Part shown: one piece after another, positions 53,657-60,829 of the stretch
How the letters are laid out: every line of letters starts with the position of its first letter
Position numbering within the stretch: the stretch's first letter is position 1
From: Vibrio quintilis
GTDB taxonomy: Bacteria; Pseudomonadota; Gammaproteobacteria; Enterobacterales; Vibrionaceae
Assembly (NCBI RefSeq): GCF_024529975.1
Contig: NZ_AP024898.1
Coordinates: 1,054,001 to 1,118,000, forward strand
DNA length: 64,000 bases
Reading direction: 5' to 3'
Program-made: the position numbers and the translations under genes
Notes under the pieces: generated by a model
The model's input: the letters and a program-made list of their open reading frames with translations, nothing else
Databases searched by the model: none
What the model was told of the DNA's origin: nothing

Positions 53657-54586
53657 TTACAAAGGCAACACTTTTGCAGCAACCTGTTGAGAAAAATAAC
53701 CACGGGGTTCGCTAAAGTACGCATCGTTCGTGATACTCCACGTCATTAATCCGCCAAACATCTCAGGATTGATCTGATAGTCCCCGTCTACGATGTAGTT
53801 GACATTTGCCACTAGTTGTTCAGCGGTTTGCTGAGCCGGTATCTCTGGCTGCCAACAATTTGAGGCTTGATTAGCAGACATCGCATTACATGGTATCCCC
53901 ATAACAATTTTTGTCCCGGGGTTGATATCACCCCGCGATTGCAATGCCGTATATCCGGCACAAACAATATCCGGCGATGCCTCTGACACGGACTCTCCTG
54001 TTACTGGATCTTGATAGGTAAAACTGCTCCCGGAATTATAAGCTTGCACGTTAATTGCATCAAACAGCTTGACCTCAGCCCCATATAAAGGCAACCATGA
54101 CGGACCGCCATTGGGCGTATTTAATGTGGGTTTTTGATTATCGCCTGCAAGAATCGGCGCACAGGTTAATAGATGGCCTTCTGCGTCGCACGCCTTTCTT
54201 AAATGTTGCGCCAGTTCTTCAATATATGAGATTTCAATATGCGGATCCTCAATATCAAGGTCCACACCATCTAAATTCAATTGTCGCACCGTCCTCATAA
54301 GATTTTCTGCTACGTCCCTGGCTGATAACTTTGTCGGTTTAAAAGCTGCTCCCCCGATTGAAACAAGATTGAGTGTCCCCTCAGATTCCATCCCTTGAAT
54401 TCGCGAGATCGTATTTTGAAGAGACATCCCATCACCATTAGTATCCGTAAAACCAAAAATAATGACATTATAAGATTGAACTTCTTCCTTGGTAATAGCC
54501 TGAACAGCACCTGTTGAACTACAATCAATATAACCAACCATTGCAATACGAGGCCAGTGGCGTACTTTCCGATTCAATTGATTCAT
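53657..54586 (-). CDS. GH18 chitinase-like protein without signal peptide
   Basis: This 309-residue protein forms a TIM-barrel of glycoside hydrolase family 18. The catalytic DxxDxDxE motif lies in LNLDGVDLDIEDP (Asp106, Asp109, Asp111, Glu113), with the SxGG-like strand NLVSIGGAAF before it and INVQAYNSGSSF and GGLMTWSITNDAYF after it. An N-terminal signal peptide is absent (MNQLNRKVRHWPRIAMVGYID). Intracellular GH18 proteins near toxin genes in Photorhabdus/Yersinia Tc loci are released together with the toxins, so it may be released by a similar route here. Function as chitinase is likely but substrate not shown. Confidence 0.82.
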   Translation of the reverse strand: MNQLNRKVRHWPRIAMVGYIDCSSTGAVQAITKEEVQSYNVIIFGFTDTNGDGMSLQNTISRIQGMESEGTLNLVSIGGAAFKPTKLSARDVAENLMRTVRQLNLDGVDLDIEDPHIEISYIEELAQHLRKACDAEGHLLTCAPILAGDNQKPTLNTPNGGPSWLPLYGAEVKLFDAINVQAYNSGSSFTYQDPVTGESVSEASPDIVCAGYTALQSRGDINPGTKIVMGIPCNAMSANQASNCWQPEIPAQQTAEQLVANVNYIVDGDYQINPEMFGGLMTWSITNDAYFSEPRGYFSQQVAAKVLPL

Positions 54587-54886
54587 TTTTATTTCCTCTT
54601 TTCTATGATATGTAAGTTGGAATTAAAGGTTTTGTCCCCTAATTCAGAAAAATTAAAGGGTAGGCGTGATATGACTTCTTTGACTCACTTTTACTTCTAA
54701 CCTTCACTGTTGAAAACACCTTCAATTTATATGCTCACTGGCAAATAAAATATTACATTCTATTACATGTGAATTTTCCAAAGTCGATGCTGATCGGGGT
54801 CTCGTCGTGACGAGTCATTCGCCATCAAAAGTATCTAAATCCCCGGGAACTGCCTCATATTTCTCTTGTATTTCCTGAGTTTGGAT

Positions 54887-54980
54887 GTGCTGGTCAGGCA
54901 ACGGATGGGGAAGTGGTGAAGTTAAAGGAATTAATGGAAACAGTTTGTCTGGCACGGTTGGGGGGCGGCAAACAGGCTGA
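54887..54980 (+). pseudogene. Internal-deletion relic of an MNT-HEPN gene
   Basis: CTGGTCAGGCAACGG (54890-54904) is identical to the early part of the MNT-HEPN gene at 56855, and GGGGAAGTGGTGAA followed by TTAAAGGA...GTTTGTCTGGCACGGTT to the TGA matches its last 25 codons. About 740 bases between them are missing. It shows that a second copy was once present and was deleted. Confidence 0.75.
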
Positions 54981-55021
54981 ACACGCCGGGAGTATCACGT
55001 CTAAACATACGAGGACAGGCA

Positions 55022-55064
55022 GTTATACCCAAACAACCTGAAGATGCAGGTTGTTTGGGTATAA
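55022..55064. repeat. TATACCC palindromic repeat, short form
   Basis: GTTATACCCAAACAACCTGA, GATGCA, then GGTTGTTTGGGTATA. It lies directly after the stop of the 350-residue protein and could act as its terminator. Confidence 0.8.
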
Positions 55065-55067
55065 AGA

Positions 55068-56120
55068 CTAATGCTTATCTTTAAACTGTTCTTTCAGGTC
55101 TGCCTTAATACCATTGATCACTTCATTTAACTTATTTTGATCAAGGAATATGATGTCTTCCTCTGGTTTTGCATTGAATAGCTTTTCGTAATCTTCATCA
55201 TTGTTCAAGATATGACGCGCTTTTGAAAGGGTCGCTTTTACTTTCTTGTTAAAATCAGAAACGAAGTGATCCTGTAATTCGGCAAGACTTGGTGATTGCA
55301 ACAATTTCTCTTCAGGTACATGTTCGTTGAGTTCTTTCAGGCAGGACAGAAGTTGATCTTGTGTCTCTGTATCGAAGTCAGCACCCAGTTTTTGTTGAAT
55401 AAGAGACTTACTTTCAGATAATGCTTGTTCTGATTGTCTCATCATATACGCATCAGGGTTTTGTAAACTATCTTCCCCGGATAAGGGCTCGCTGAAAGGT
55501 CCACGTAGATGAGGATAAACCGGAATATCATGTTCCTCCAGACGTTTTTTCCACTCCTTTCGAAACCCCGTTATAAATATATGTCCAAAAGCCGTTGGAG
55601 ACTTGAGAAGGGGTTTGAGTAATTTTTGCGTCTCTTCCGGAACAAATCGATAAATCCAACGCATCAGGTATTCAACAACTGGAATTATACAGGGCAGAAG
55701 GTATATGCCATATTCACCAAATACACAGGCACTTAAAACGTCTCCTGGTGCCTTGCTGACCGTCTTTCCACTTTTAACAATGATGCGGTTAGCCATCGTG
55801 TGACACCCCCCATTAAAGCCATATAGAATACCCGCCTCATTGGTTGTTATATGGAAAAGAGTGACACCAGCGACTTCAATCGGAATCCTCATTGGTTCAT
55901 TCATCGCCTTTGCAAGATTCAGATCTTCCACCCCGGATGCGCCCTCAAGAAGAGTGCCGTCGGTATCGCCACCATGACATTTAAATGAACTCCCATCGGC
56001 AAAAGTGACATAGACATGGTCTCCGAACAAAGCCCATATGCCTTTAGCCCTCCTATGGTATACATCAAAGTGCATTTCGTTCACTTCTTTTATGCTTGTA
56101 CTTTCAGTTAACGTGTCCAT
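55068..56120 (-). CDS. Unknown 350-residue protein with Cys-His motifs
   Basis: No family is assigned with confidence. The N-terminal 120 residues contain FADGSSFKCHGGDTDG (Cys48-His49) and AGILYGFNGGCHTMANRIIVKSGKTV (Cys106-His107). A Gly-Cys-His motif followed by NRI is found in papain-like or NlpC-like hydrolase folds, so a cysteine hydrolase or deamidase is possible. A hydrophobic segment IYLLPCIIPVVEYLMRWIY lies near residue 140-155. The second half is helical and Lys/Glu-rich. No signal peptide. Its place between a GH18 enzyme and a lectin-like gene suggests a secreted effector; that is inference. Confidence 0.6.
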   Translation of the reverse strand: MDTLTESTSIKEVNEMHFDVYHRRAKGIWALFGDHVYVTFADGSSFKCHGGDTDGTLLEGASGVEDLNLAKAMNEPMRIPIEVAGVTLFHITTNEAGILYGFNGGCHTMANRIIVKSGKTVSKAPGDVLSACVFGEYGIYLLPCIIPVVEYLMRWIYRFVPEETQKLLKPLLKSPTAFGHIFITGFRKEWKKRLEEHDIPVYPHLRGPFSEPLSGEDSLQNPDAYMMRQSEQALSESKSLIQQKLGADFDTETQDQLLSCLKELNEHVPEEKLLQSPSLAELQDHFVSDFNKKVKATLSKARHILNNDEDYEKLFNAKPEEDIIFLDQNKLNEVINGIKADLKEQFKDKH

Positions 56121-56250
56121 AAATAAATTCCTTTCTGATTTCTATGTGAGTGGATGTCGTCTGCAGACAGATCAAGAAAAGAAACCGCGGGTTCATTCAT
56201 CAACAGCAACCCGCGATCATCGCCATCAGATCAGGTCTGAGTCAGTACAA

Positions 56251-56442
56251 CTAGTGCTCGTTTGGCGCCCATTTGAGTTCACCATTCAAATTTGCAATAT
56301 TGTACTTAAGCCTGCTTTCAATCCATGACCCATCACTCTTTTTACACGTCGCAATCAGGTAGCAATCGGTCTTACCCGGCGTCCCTTCAAAATGGATATC
56401 TTTTGATGTTTCTTCATAAGAACCCGGAGGTATATTACTCAT
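56251..56442 (-). CDS. Half-length cyanovirin-N-type lectin (CVNH)
   Basis: This 63-residue protein reads GSYEETSKDIHFEG..., LIATCKKSDGSWIESRLKYN and IANLNGELKW, which follow the CVNH pattern (S-x-T/S...I-L-G, LxAxC...DG..., N-L-G-x-L-W). A classical CVNH domain has two such repeats in about 100 residues; only one is present, so it would need to pair with itself. Two cysteines (Cys27, Cys33) may form a disulfide. GAGAGGG precedes the start. No signal peptide. Mannose-rich glycan binding is the family trait; function here not shown. Confidence 0.65.
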   Translation of the reverse strand: MSNIPPGSYEETSKDIHFEGTPGKTDCYLIATCKKSDGSWIESRLKYNIANLNGELKWAPNEH

Positions 56443-56767
56443 CTTTAAATCCCTCTCTCATCTTGATCATTGGTTTTTCACCGGCTCACAATGGTGTCAC
56501 CCGCTATAACTTCTCTGAATCGCTTTGTGAATTGGTGAACAAGGTTTGAGGTCTGGCACATTTCAATAAGTACCGGCCTCCCCTTTAATATCGCTGGCGC
56601 AACCCATACTTTCAGCATCAAATTGGTATCAGTTGCACAAACAACACATCAATGCGTGATCGATCATCGTTCTCCTGCCGGGATTATTCAATTTCACACT
56701 CCCCTTTTCTTCCCGCTTCCGTTATCCTTCTCGGATACCTGCTGAACATGAAAGAGCCCGACGACCG
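56443..56767. other. Intergenic region between divergent lectin and MNT-HEPN genes
   Basis: No supported open frame. The DNA near 56690-56760 is the likely promoter of the MNT-HEPN gene (TTCTTCCCGC, GATACCTGCTG); no operator recognised. Confidence 0.4.
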
Positions 56768-57682
56768 ATGAAACAATCACTCGACCATCTGCCTGAATCC
56801 AACCAACATCAGATCCAAAGGGTGGCGAATACCATTCGTAATGAGGTCGATGCACTGGTCAGGCAACGGGCCGGGAAACCGCCGCTGTTCAAGGTTCAGA
56901 AAATCATTTTATTTGGCAGTTATGCCCGTCAGCCGGATGAACATGGCCGCACGCCCTGGGTCTATGACCCGGCCAATGGTTATCTCAGCGATTACGACAT
57001 TCTGGTCATTGTCAATCATCAAGAGTTAGCCGATGATCACCGGCTATGGCATCTGGTTGACGACAAAATTCAGCGCCTGATCCCGGATATTCCGGTCGGG
57101 GTGATTGTGCACACCTTAAATGAAGTCAACACCTGGCTGAATCAGGGGTTGTATTTCTTTAAAGATATCCGCGAGCAGGGGATTGAATTGTTTAGCGACG
57201 GCACCCGCGCACTGGCTCGCCCGGGCAATCTGACCGATGAAGAAAAACGCGCTATCTCGCAAAAGCATTTTGATATCTGGTTTAAGAAAGCCAAGGATAA
57301 TTTAACCAAATTTAATTTTAGTTTTACCCATCCTGACATTGATATTGCGAGTAGTGCCTTTGATCTACACCAAGCCACCGAAGCCCTGCTCGCCTGCACC
57401 CTCCTGACCTGCACTAATTACCTGCCCAAAGTTCATGACCCGATCAAACTGAAAAGCTTCTGCGCCCAGCAGGATCCCCGCTTCGCCGATTTGTTCCCGA
57501 TGGAGACCAAATTCCACCGCCGCAGCATGCAGCGCCTCAAACGCGCTTATGTGGAAGGCCGTTATTCCGACCATTATGAAATTACCGAAGACGAGCTGAC
57601 GTATCTGGCCGGGGAAGTGGTGAAATTAAAGGATTTGGTGGAAGCGGTTTGTCTGGCGCGGTTAGGTGCATCAAACCGCTGA
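56768..57682 (+). CDS. Nucleotidyltransferase fused to HEPN domain (MNT-HEPN)
   Basis: This 304-residue protein has an N-terminal minimal nucleotidyltransferase with KIILFGSYARQPDEHGRTPW and LSDYDILVIV (GSxAR...DxD, catalytic aspartates), and a C-terminal HEPN domain: DIWFKKAKDNLTKFNFSFTHPDIDIASSAFDLHQATEALLACTLL, with HRRSMQRLKRAYVEGRYSDHYEIT. The HEPN RxxxxH RNase motif is not clear. MNT-HEPN pairs can act as toxin-antitoxins, where the MNT part silences HEPN; here both are in one chain, as in some aminoglycoside- or KNTase-like proteins. A relic of a second copy lies 2 kb upstream. Confidence 0.82.
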   Translation: MKQSLDHLPESNQHQIQRVANTIRNEVDALVRQRAGKPPLFKVQKIILFGSYARQPDEHGRTPWVYDPANGYLSDYDILVIVNHQELADDHRLWHLVDDKIQRLIPDIPVGVIVHTLNEVNTWLNQGLYFFKDIREQGIELFSDGTRALARPGNLTDEEKRAISQKHFDIWFKKAKDNLTKFNFSFTHPDIDIASSAFDLHQATEALLACTLLTCTNYLPKVHDPIKLKSFCAQQDPRFADLFPMETKFHRRSMQRLKRAYVEGRYSDHYEITEDELTYLAGEVVKLKDLVEAVCLARLGASNR

Positions 57683-57714
57683 TTGCATCGAAGGTCTAAA
57701 ACGATAATGCCATT

Positions 57715-57767
57715 GGGACAGACACGGTATTCAGGATGATTTGATCTTCGCTGGGGTGTCTGTCCCC
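57715..57767. repeat. Inverted pair of GGGACAGACAC motifs
   Basis: GGGACAGACAC at 57715 and GGTGTCTGTCCCC at 57755 face each other across 30 bp, forming a possible REP-type hairpin downstream of the MNT-HEPN gene. Confidence 0.75.
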
Positions 57768-57783
57768 GTATTTTGCCGTATTT

Positions 57784-57824
57784 TTTGGTATTTGGTATTT
57801 GGTATTTGGTATTTGGTATTTGGA
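57784..57824. repeat. TTTGGTA heptamer tandem repeat
   Basis: Five perfect copies of TTTGGTA (57784-57818) and a partial one. It lies directly downstream of an AT-rich effector-like gene, outside any coding frame. Confidence 0.95.
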
Positions 57825-57845
57825 GGAGACAGTCTCAAAAGCCCC

Positions 57846-58691
57846 TTATTCCAAGTTTGTAACAGCGTGTCCAACGTGTCTACCGCTTATTTTGTTTGTA
57901 TTAGGATTGTAGTTGAAGTCTATGACAGTCAGACCATTTTGTGGTGCTAATGATATGTTTATTTTCTCATATTTCCCCGAGTCATCCACGGCAATCAAAT
58001 ATTGATCATCATAGGTAATCACTCCATCGCTAAAAACTTCACCAAACAACTTATCTAATACTTTAATATCGGAAGTATAAGCTACATGCCTATTTTTTGA
58101 ATCATGATAGACTTGATTCAAAGCATTCCGATCTGGGGCTAAATTTACTGGAGCATATCTATATAAATCGTCCCTTGTAACAGTGTATTTTGAGTTTCCA
58201 CGATTATTCGAAGTATTATTTGTTTCAAAACGAGCATGTATATTATCCCATAATCTTTCTGGTGGATTCTGATATATAATATCATGCGCATTTCCAAGCC
58301 ATGTACCAATATTATCTTCTACTATCCACCCCTCAACTCCATTAACTAAACCAAACACATGCTCCTTGCTCAAAATTTTACTTGAGAATTTACTTGTCTT
58401 AGTTGATGTTACCTCAATCTCATCGCCTACATTATAACTGGCTAATTTATCATGTGTATTTTCATCACGAACATTCCCATTTGCATTAGCAGTATAACGG
58501 CCTATATATTTACTACACTGAACAATTTTCACTAAGTGGTTATTTTTCACGAGGTTTGAATCAGAAAAATTTTCCAAAATTCTACCATACATAAAACCAG
58601 ATCTTCGCTTCTCATTATTCTCCTTATGTAAAATATCATTAGCAACCGATCGATTTTTATTTTCTTTTGATTTATCTACTTGTAAATACAT
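57846..58691 (-). CDS. Unknown effector-like protein sharing the leader of its neighbour
   Basis: This 281-residue protein begins MYLQVDKSKENKNRSVANDI, then HKENNEKRRSGF, which lines up without gaps with the start of the next gene's product over about 35 residues. The shared leader is Lys/Asn-rich and looks like an unfolded tail. After residue 55 the two proteins differ. The remainder has YNVGDEIEVTSTKTSKFSSK, an SH3-like stretch (VFGLVNGVEGWIVEDNIGTWLG), and a C-terminal beta-rich part with DFNYNPNTNKISGRHVGHAV. No enzymatic motif recognised. Very AT-rich compared with the cob or PatG-like genes. A palindrome precedes the start by 31 bases. Confidence 0.7.
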   Translation of the reverse strand: MYLQVDKSKENKNRSVANDILHKENNEKRRSGFMYGRILENFSDSNLVKNNHLVKIVQCSKYIGRYTANANGNVRDENTHDKLASYNVGDEIEVTSTKTSKFSSKILSKEHVFGLVNGVEGWIVEDNIGTWLGNAHDIIYQNPPERLWDNIHARFETNNTSNNRGNSKYTVTRDDLYRYAPVNLAPDRNALNQVYHDSKNRHVAYTSDIKVLDKLFGEVFSDGVITYDDQYLIAVDDSGKYEKINISLAPQNGLTVIDFNYNPNTNKISGRHVGHAVTNLE

Positions 58692-58722
58692 ATATTAAAC
58701 CTTTTTTAATTTTATTTAGGGA

Positions 58723-58752
58723 TGTTATAGGCTTGCCATATTGCCTATAACA
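58723..58752 (-). promoter_or_regulatory. Palindrome upstream of the first effector-like gene
   Basis: TGTTATAGGC-N10-GCCTATAACA has perfect 10-bp arms and lies 31 bases before the ATG. The same arms stand 30 bases before the neighbouring gene at 60074. Confidence 0.8.
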
Positions 58753-58855
58753 ATCGGGCTAAAAAGCGTTTTAATGATTTTTAGGTTTTGTTATGGGATT
58801 TTTCCTTTCATTCAAAATAGCTATGATAAATAGTTGTATTAAAATGTAGAACCTT

Positions 58856-60043
58856 CTATATATCTCCTAATTCTTGCGCATATTGTTGGTAGATCAATTC
58901 TTTTTCACGTTCTTCAGGTGTTAATCCCTTCAAATCATCAGCTTTGGCAATACATTCAATTTCTGACATAGCTTCTTCTTCATTGTCAGATTCAATCAAT
59001 GACTCGATATACTCTGAATCACCATGGGACTTACCATAGCCATATTCTTTTATTGCTGCATTCTCAGAGCTAAGCCGCGGAGCTCGTTCATCAAATTTAG
59101 CTTCATTACCGAAAAATTTAGCCTCTTCTCCGCTAAAATCAATTGTGACATTTGTATGGTACGTTGCAAACATTGTTGCACCACTTTTAGCAAGTACTGT
59201 CCGGATATTTACAAATAGCTCTTCACTCTCTGAAGGACTTCTTGCCAACAATATTTTATTTTTAGTTTCACTTCCGCCATCGAACGCCGTCCAATCAATT
59301 TCTTCTCCAACAGCTTCTTTTAAGGTGTATAGAATTTTATTTACCTCAGCCTGCACTAATTCGATATCTCCAGCCAGATGACTGCTAACATGCGCAAGAA
59401 AGTAGGCAACGTTACCTTTATTTTCGCATTCAATCATTACTGCCACACATCCATTTAATCCATGAGTGCCTATAAGTTCTATCGGACCACCTTTCAAGAA
59501 AGCCGCACCTTCATCAATTGCTACGTCATATGTCTTCTTATTTTCATAAGGCTTTGTATTCACAATTAAGTTAGTTTCTTTTGTAGCAGCTTTACCTGCA
59601 TCAATCTCAAGTTGTTCTTGCGTCTTTTCTATCTTTTCGTCGATAGCAGCAAGATTGTTTTCCAGATCATAAATCTTATCAGTGTCTTTAACGCATGCAT
59701 TTACATCGCCCATACTAATTTTTTTTCCAATGCAAAAACTAAAAGCATTGCTCCCCCAAAGTTCTTTAGGGGTGTGGTAATCAACTCCTTCAAATCGCAC
59801 TACTCTTTGCACAATTTCCCCTTTATCTCTTTGAATTTTAATATTTGACAATATTGATTTGGCTTTGGGTTGATGTTTCTGTCTATTGTTATTTTCCATT
59901 CCCTGCAACTTTCGTTGTACAATAGCGTCGGGTCTATTATCAACAAACCCAAAATCCTGCTTGCTATTACTTTTTTTCTGAACAACCGAATTAGTAACCA
60001 ATCTACTTTTATTATCTTTCGGTTTCTCTATCTGTACATACAT
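58856..60043 (-). CDS. Effector-like protein with CheD/CNF-like Cys-His motif
   Basis: This 395-residue protein starts MYVQIEKPKDNKSRLVTNSV; then comes GFVDNRPDAIVQRKLQGM (about residues 32-49), a tail type that I know from proteins with DUF4157 domains and eCIS cargo. The central part reads GPIELIGTHGLNGCVAVMIE and NVAYFLAHVSSHLAG: a Gly-Cys-Val-Ala strand with Cys199 followed by His218, the arrangement seen in CheD and in CNF/BLF1-type glutamine deamidase toxins. A Glu/Lys-rich coiled stretch lies at 130-160 and an acidic tail at the C-terminus. Deamidase activity is inference. Strongly AT-rich. Confidence 0.7.
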   Translation of the reverse strand: MYVQIEKPKDNKSRLVTNSVVQKKSNSKQDFGFVDNRPDAIVQRKLQGMENNNRQKHQPKAKSILSNIKIQRDKGEIVQRVVRFEGVDYHTPKELWGSNAFSFCIGKKISMGDVNACVKDTDKIYDLENNLAAIDEKIEKTQEQLEIDAGKAATKETNLIVNTKPYENKKTYDVAIDEGAAFLKGGPIELIGTHGLNGCVAVMIECENKGNVAYFLAHVSSHLAGDIELVQAEVNKILYTLKEAVGEEIDWTAFDGGSETKNKILLARSPSESEELFVNIRTVLAKSGATMFATYHTNVTIDFSGEEAKFFGNEAKFDERAPRLSSENAAIKEYGYGKSHGDSEYIESLIESDNEEEAMSEIECIAKADDLKGLTPEEREKELIYQQYAQELGDI

Positions 60044-60073
60044 ATCTCAAACCTATTAATTTTCTTTAGTGCA

Positions 60074-60104
60074 TGTTATAGGCTTTCTTTCATTGCCTAT
60101 AACA
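60074..60104 (-). promoter_or_regulatory. Palindrome upstream of the second effector-like gene
   Basis: TGTTATAGGC-N11-GCCTATAACA lies 30 bases before the ATG. Arms are identical to those at 58723. Confidence 0.8.
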
Positions 60105-60219
60105 ACCCACTCAAACCAATAACCCTTTAACACCAATAAACCCAGCTAAAAGGCCATTGCACCCAATGGATCACCCATACCAGAAAAAGCATTCATGGAT
60201 GAATGGTTAAGCCACCCCA

Positions 60220-60627
60220 TCAATACCCCACCCGCACCGCCGCTTCCCCCAGCGCTGTGGCATGCCCCTCCAGCCGCGGGTCATCATTGACATCCACGCC
60301 GTTGACCTGCGTGGTTGGCTGCACCATACCCTTGGCCTGCTGGATAATATGCCCCAGCTCGTGCGGCAGATGATGTTCCTGCCCCGGTGCCAGATAAATG
60401 TTCACGCCCTGCGCATACGCGTGGGCATGGACCTGTGCCGGTTTGGGCGAGTGATAAAATACCCGCACCGACTGCAAATTCATCCCGGTGATCTTTTCCA
60501 TCCCGCGCCTTAAGCGGGCCGGAAGCGGATAGCCGACCGGAGAACACGGCCGCCGTACTGAACCTGACGAAGATGAACTATAGATTGAAGCCTGAGCCAT
60601 TGTGGACGCTGCCGTTCTGATTACCAT
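60220..60627 (-). CDS. DUF4157-domain protein (HELGH metallopeptidase-like)
   Basis: This 135-residue protein has MEKITGMNLQSVRVFYHSPKPAQVHAHAYAQGVNIYLAPGQEHHLPHELGHIIQQAKGMV, the DUF4157 signature, with a zinc-type HExxH motif (HELGH at 89-93) and a following Glu-rich GHATALGEAA that may give the third ligand. DUF4157 domains are strongly linked to eCIS loci, usually as N-terminal parts of larger cargo proteins; here it is nearly the whole protein. It is divergent from the PatG-like operon. Start may be the ATG at 60627 or at 60600; neither has a good ribosome binding site. Confidence 0.85.
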   Translation of the reverse strand: MVIRTAASTMAQASIYSSSSSGSVRRPCSPVGYPLPARLRRGMEKITGMNLQSVRVFYHSPKPAQVHAHAYAQGVNIYLAPGQEHHLPHELGHIIQQAKGMVQPTTQVNGVDVNDDPRLEGHATALGEAAVRVGY

Positions 60628-60829
60628 AAGTTCAATCTAGAATAAGACAGCGGAAAAAACTCCGACGGACCGATGCTTGTTTCAGCCAAAACCATGCAAC
60701 AGCCCCCGGATTCAGAACCCGGCTTCAAGTGCATCATTCCGGCTGAAAAATCACCGCAATTCCCCGACTGTTCTGTGCCGGCAGGCAGTATGCTGGATGC
60801 CTTCGCTCTTATTTTCAGAAGGAATGATT

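Larger units (their letters stand above)
54587..55067. other. Spacer with an MNT-HEPN relic and repeats
   Basis: The part to 54880 shows no gene. The relic at 54887-54980, a GAGGACAGGCA motif at 55011 and a TATACCC palindrome at 55022 follow. Confidence 0.6.
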
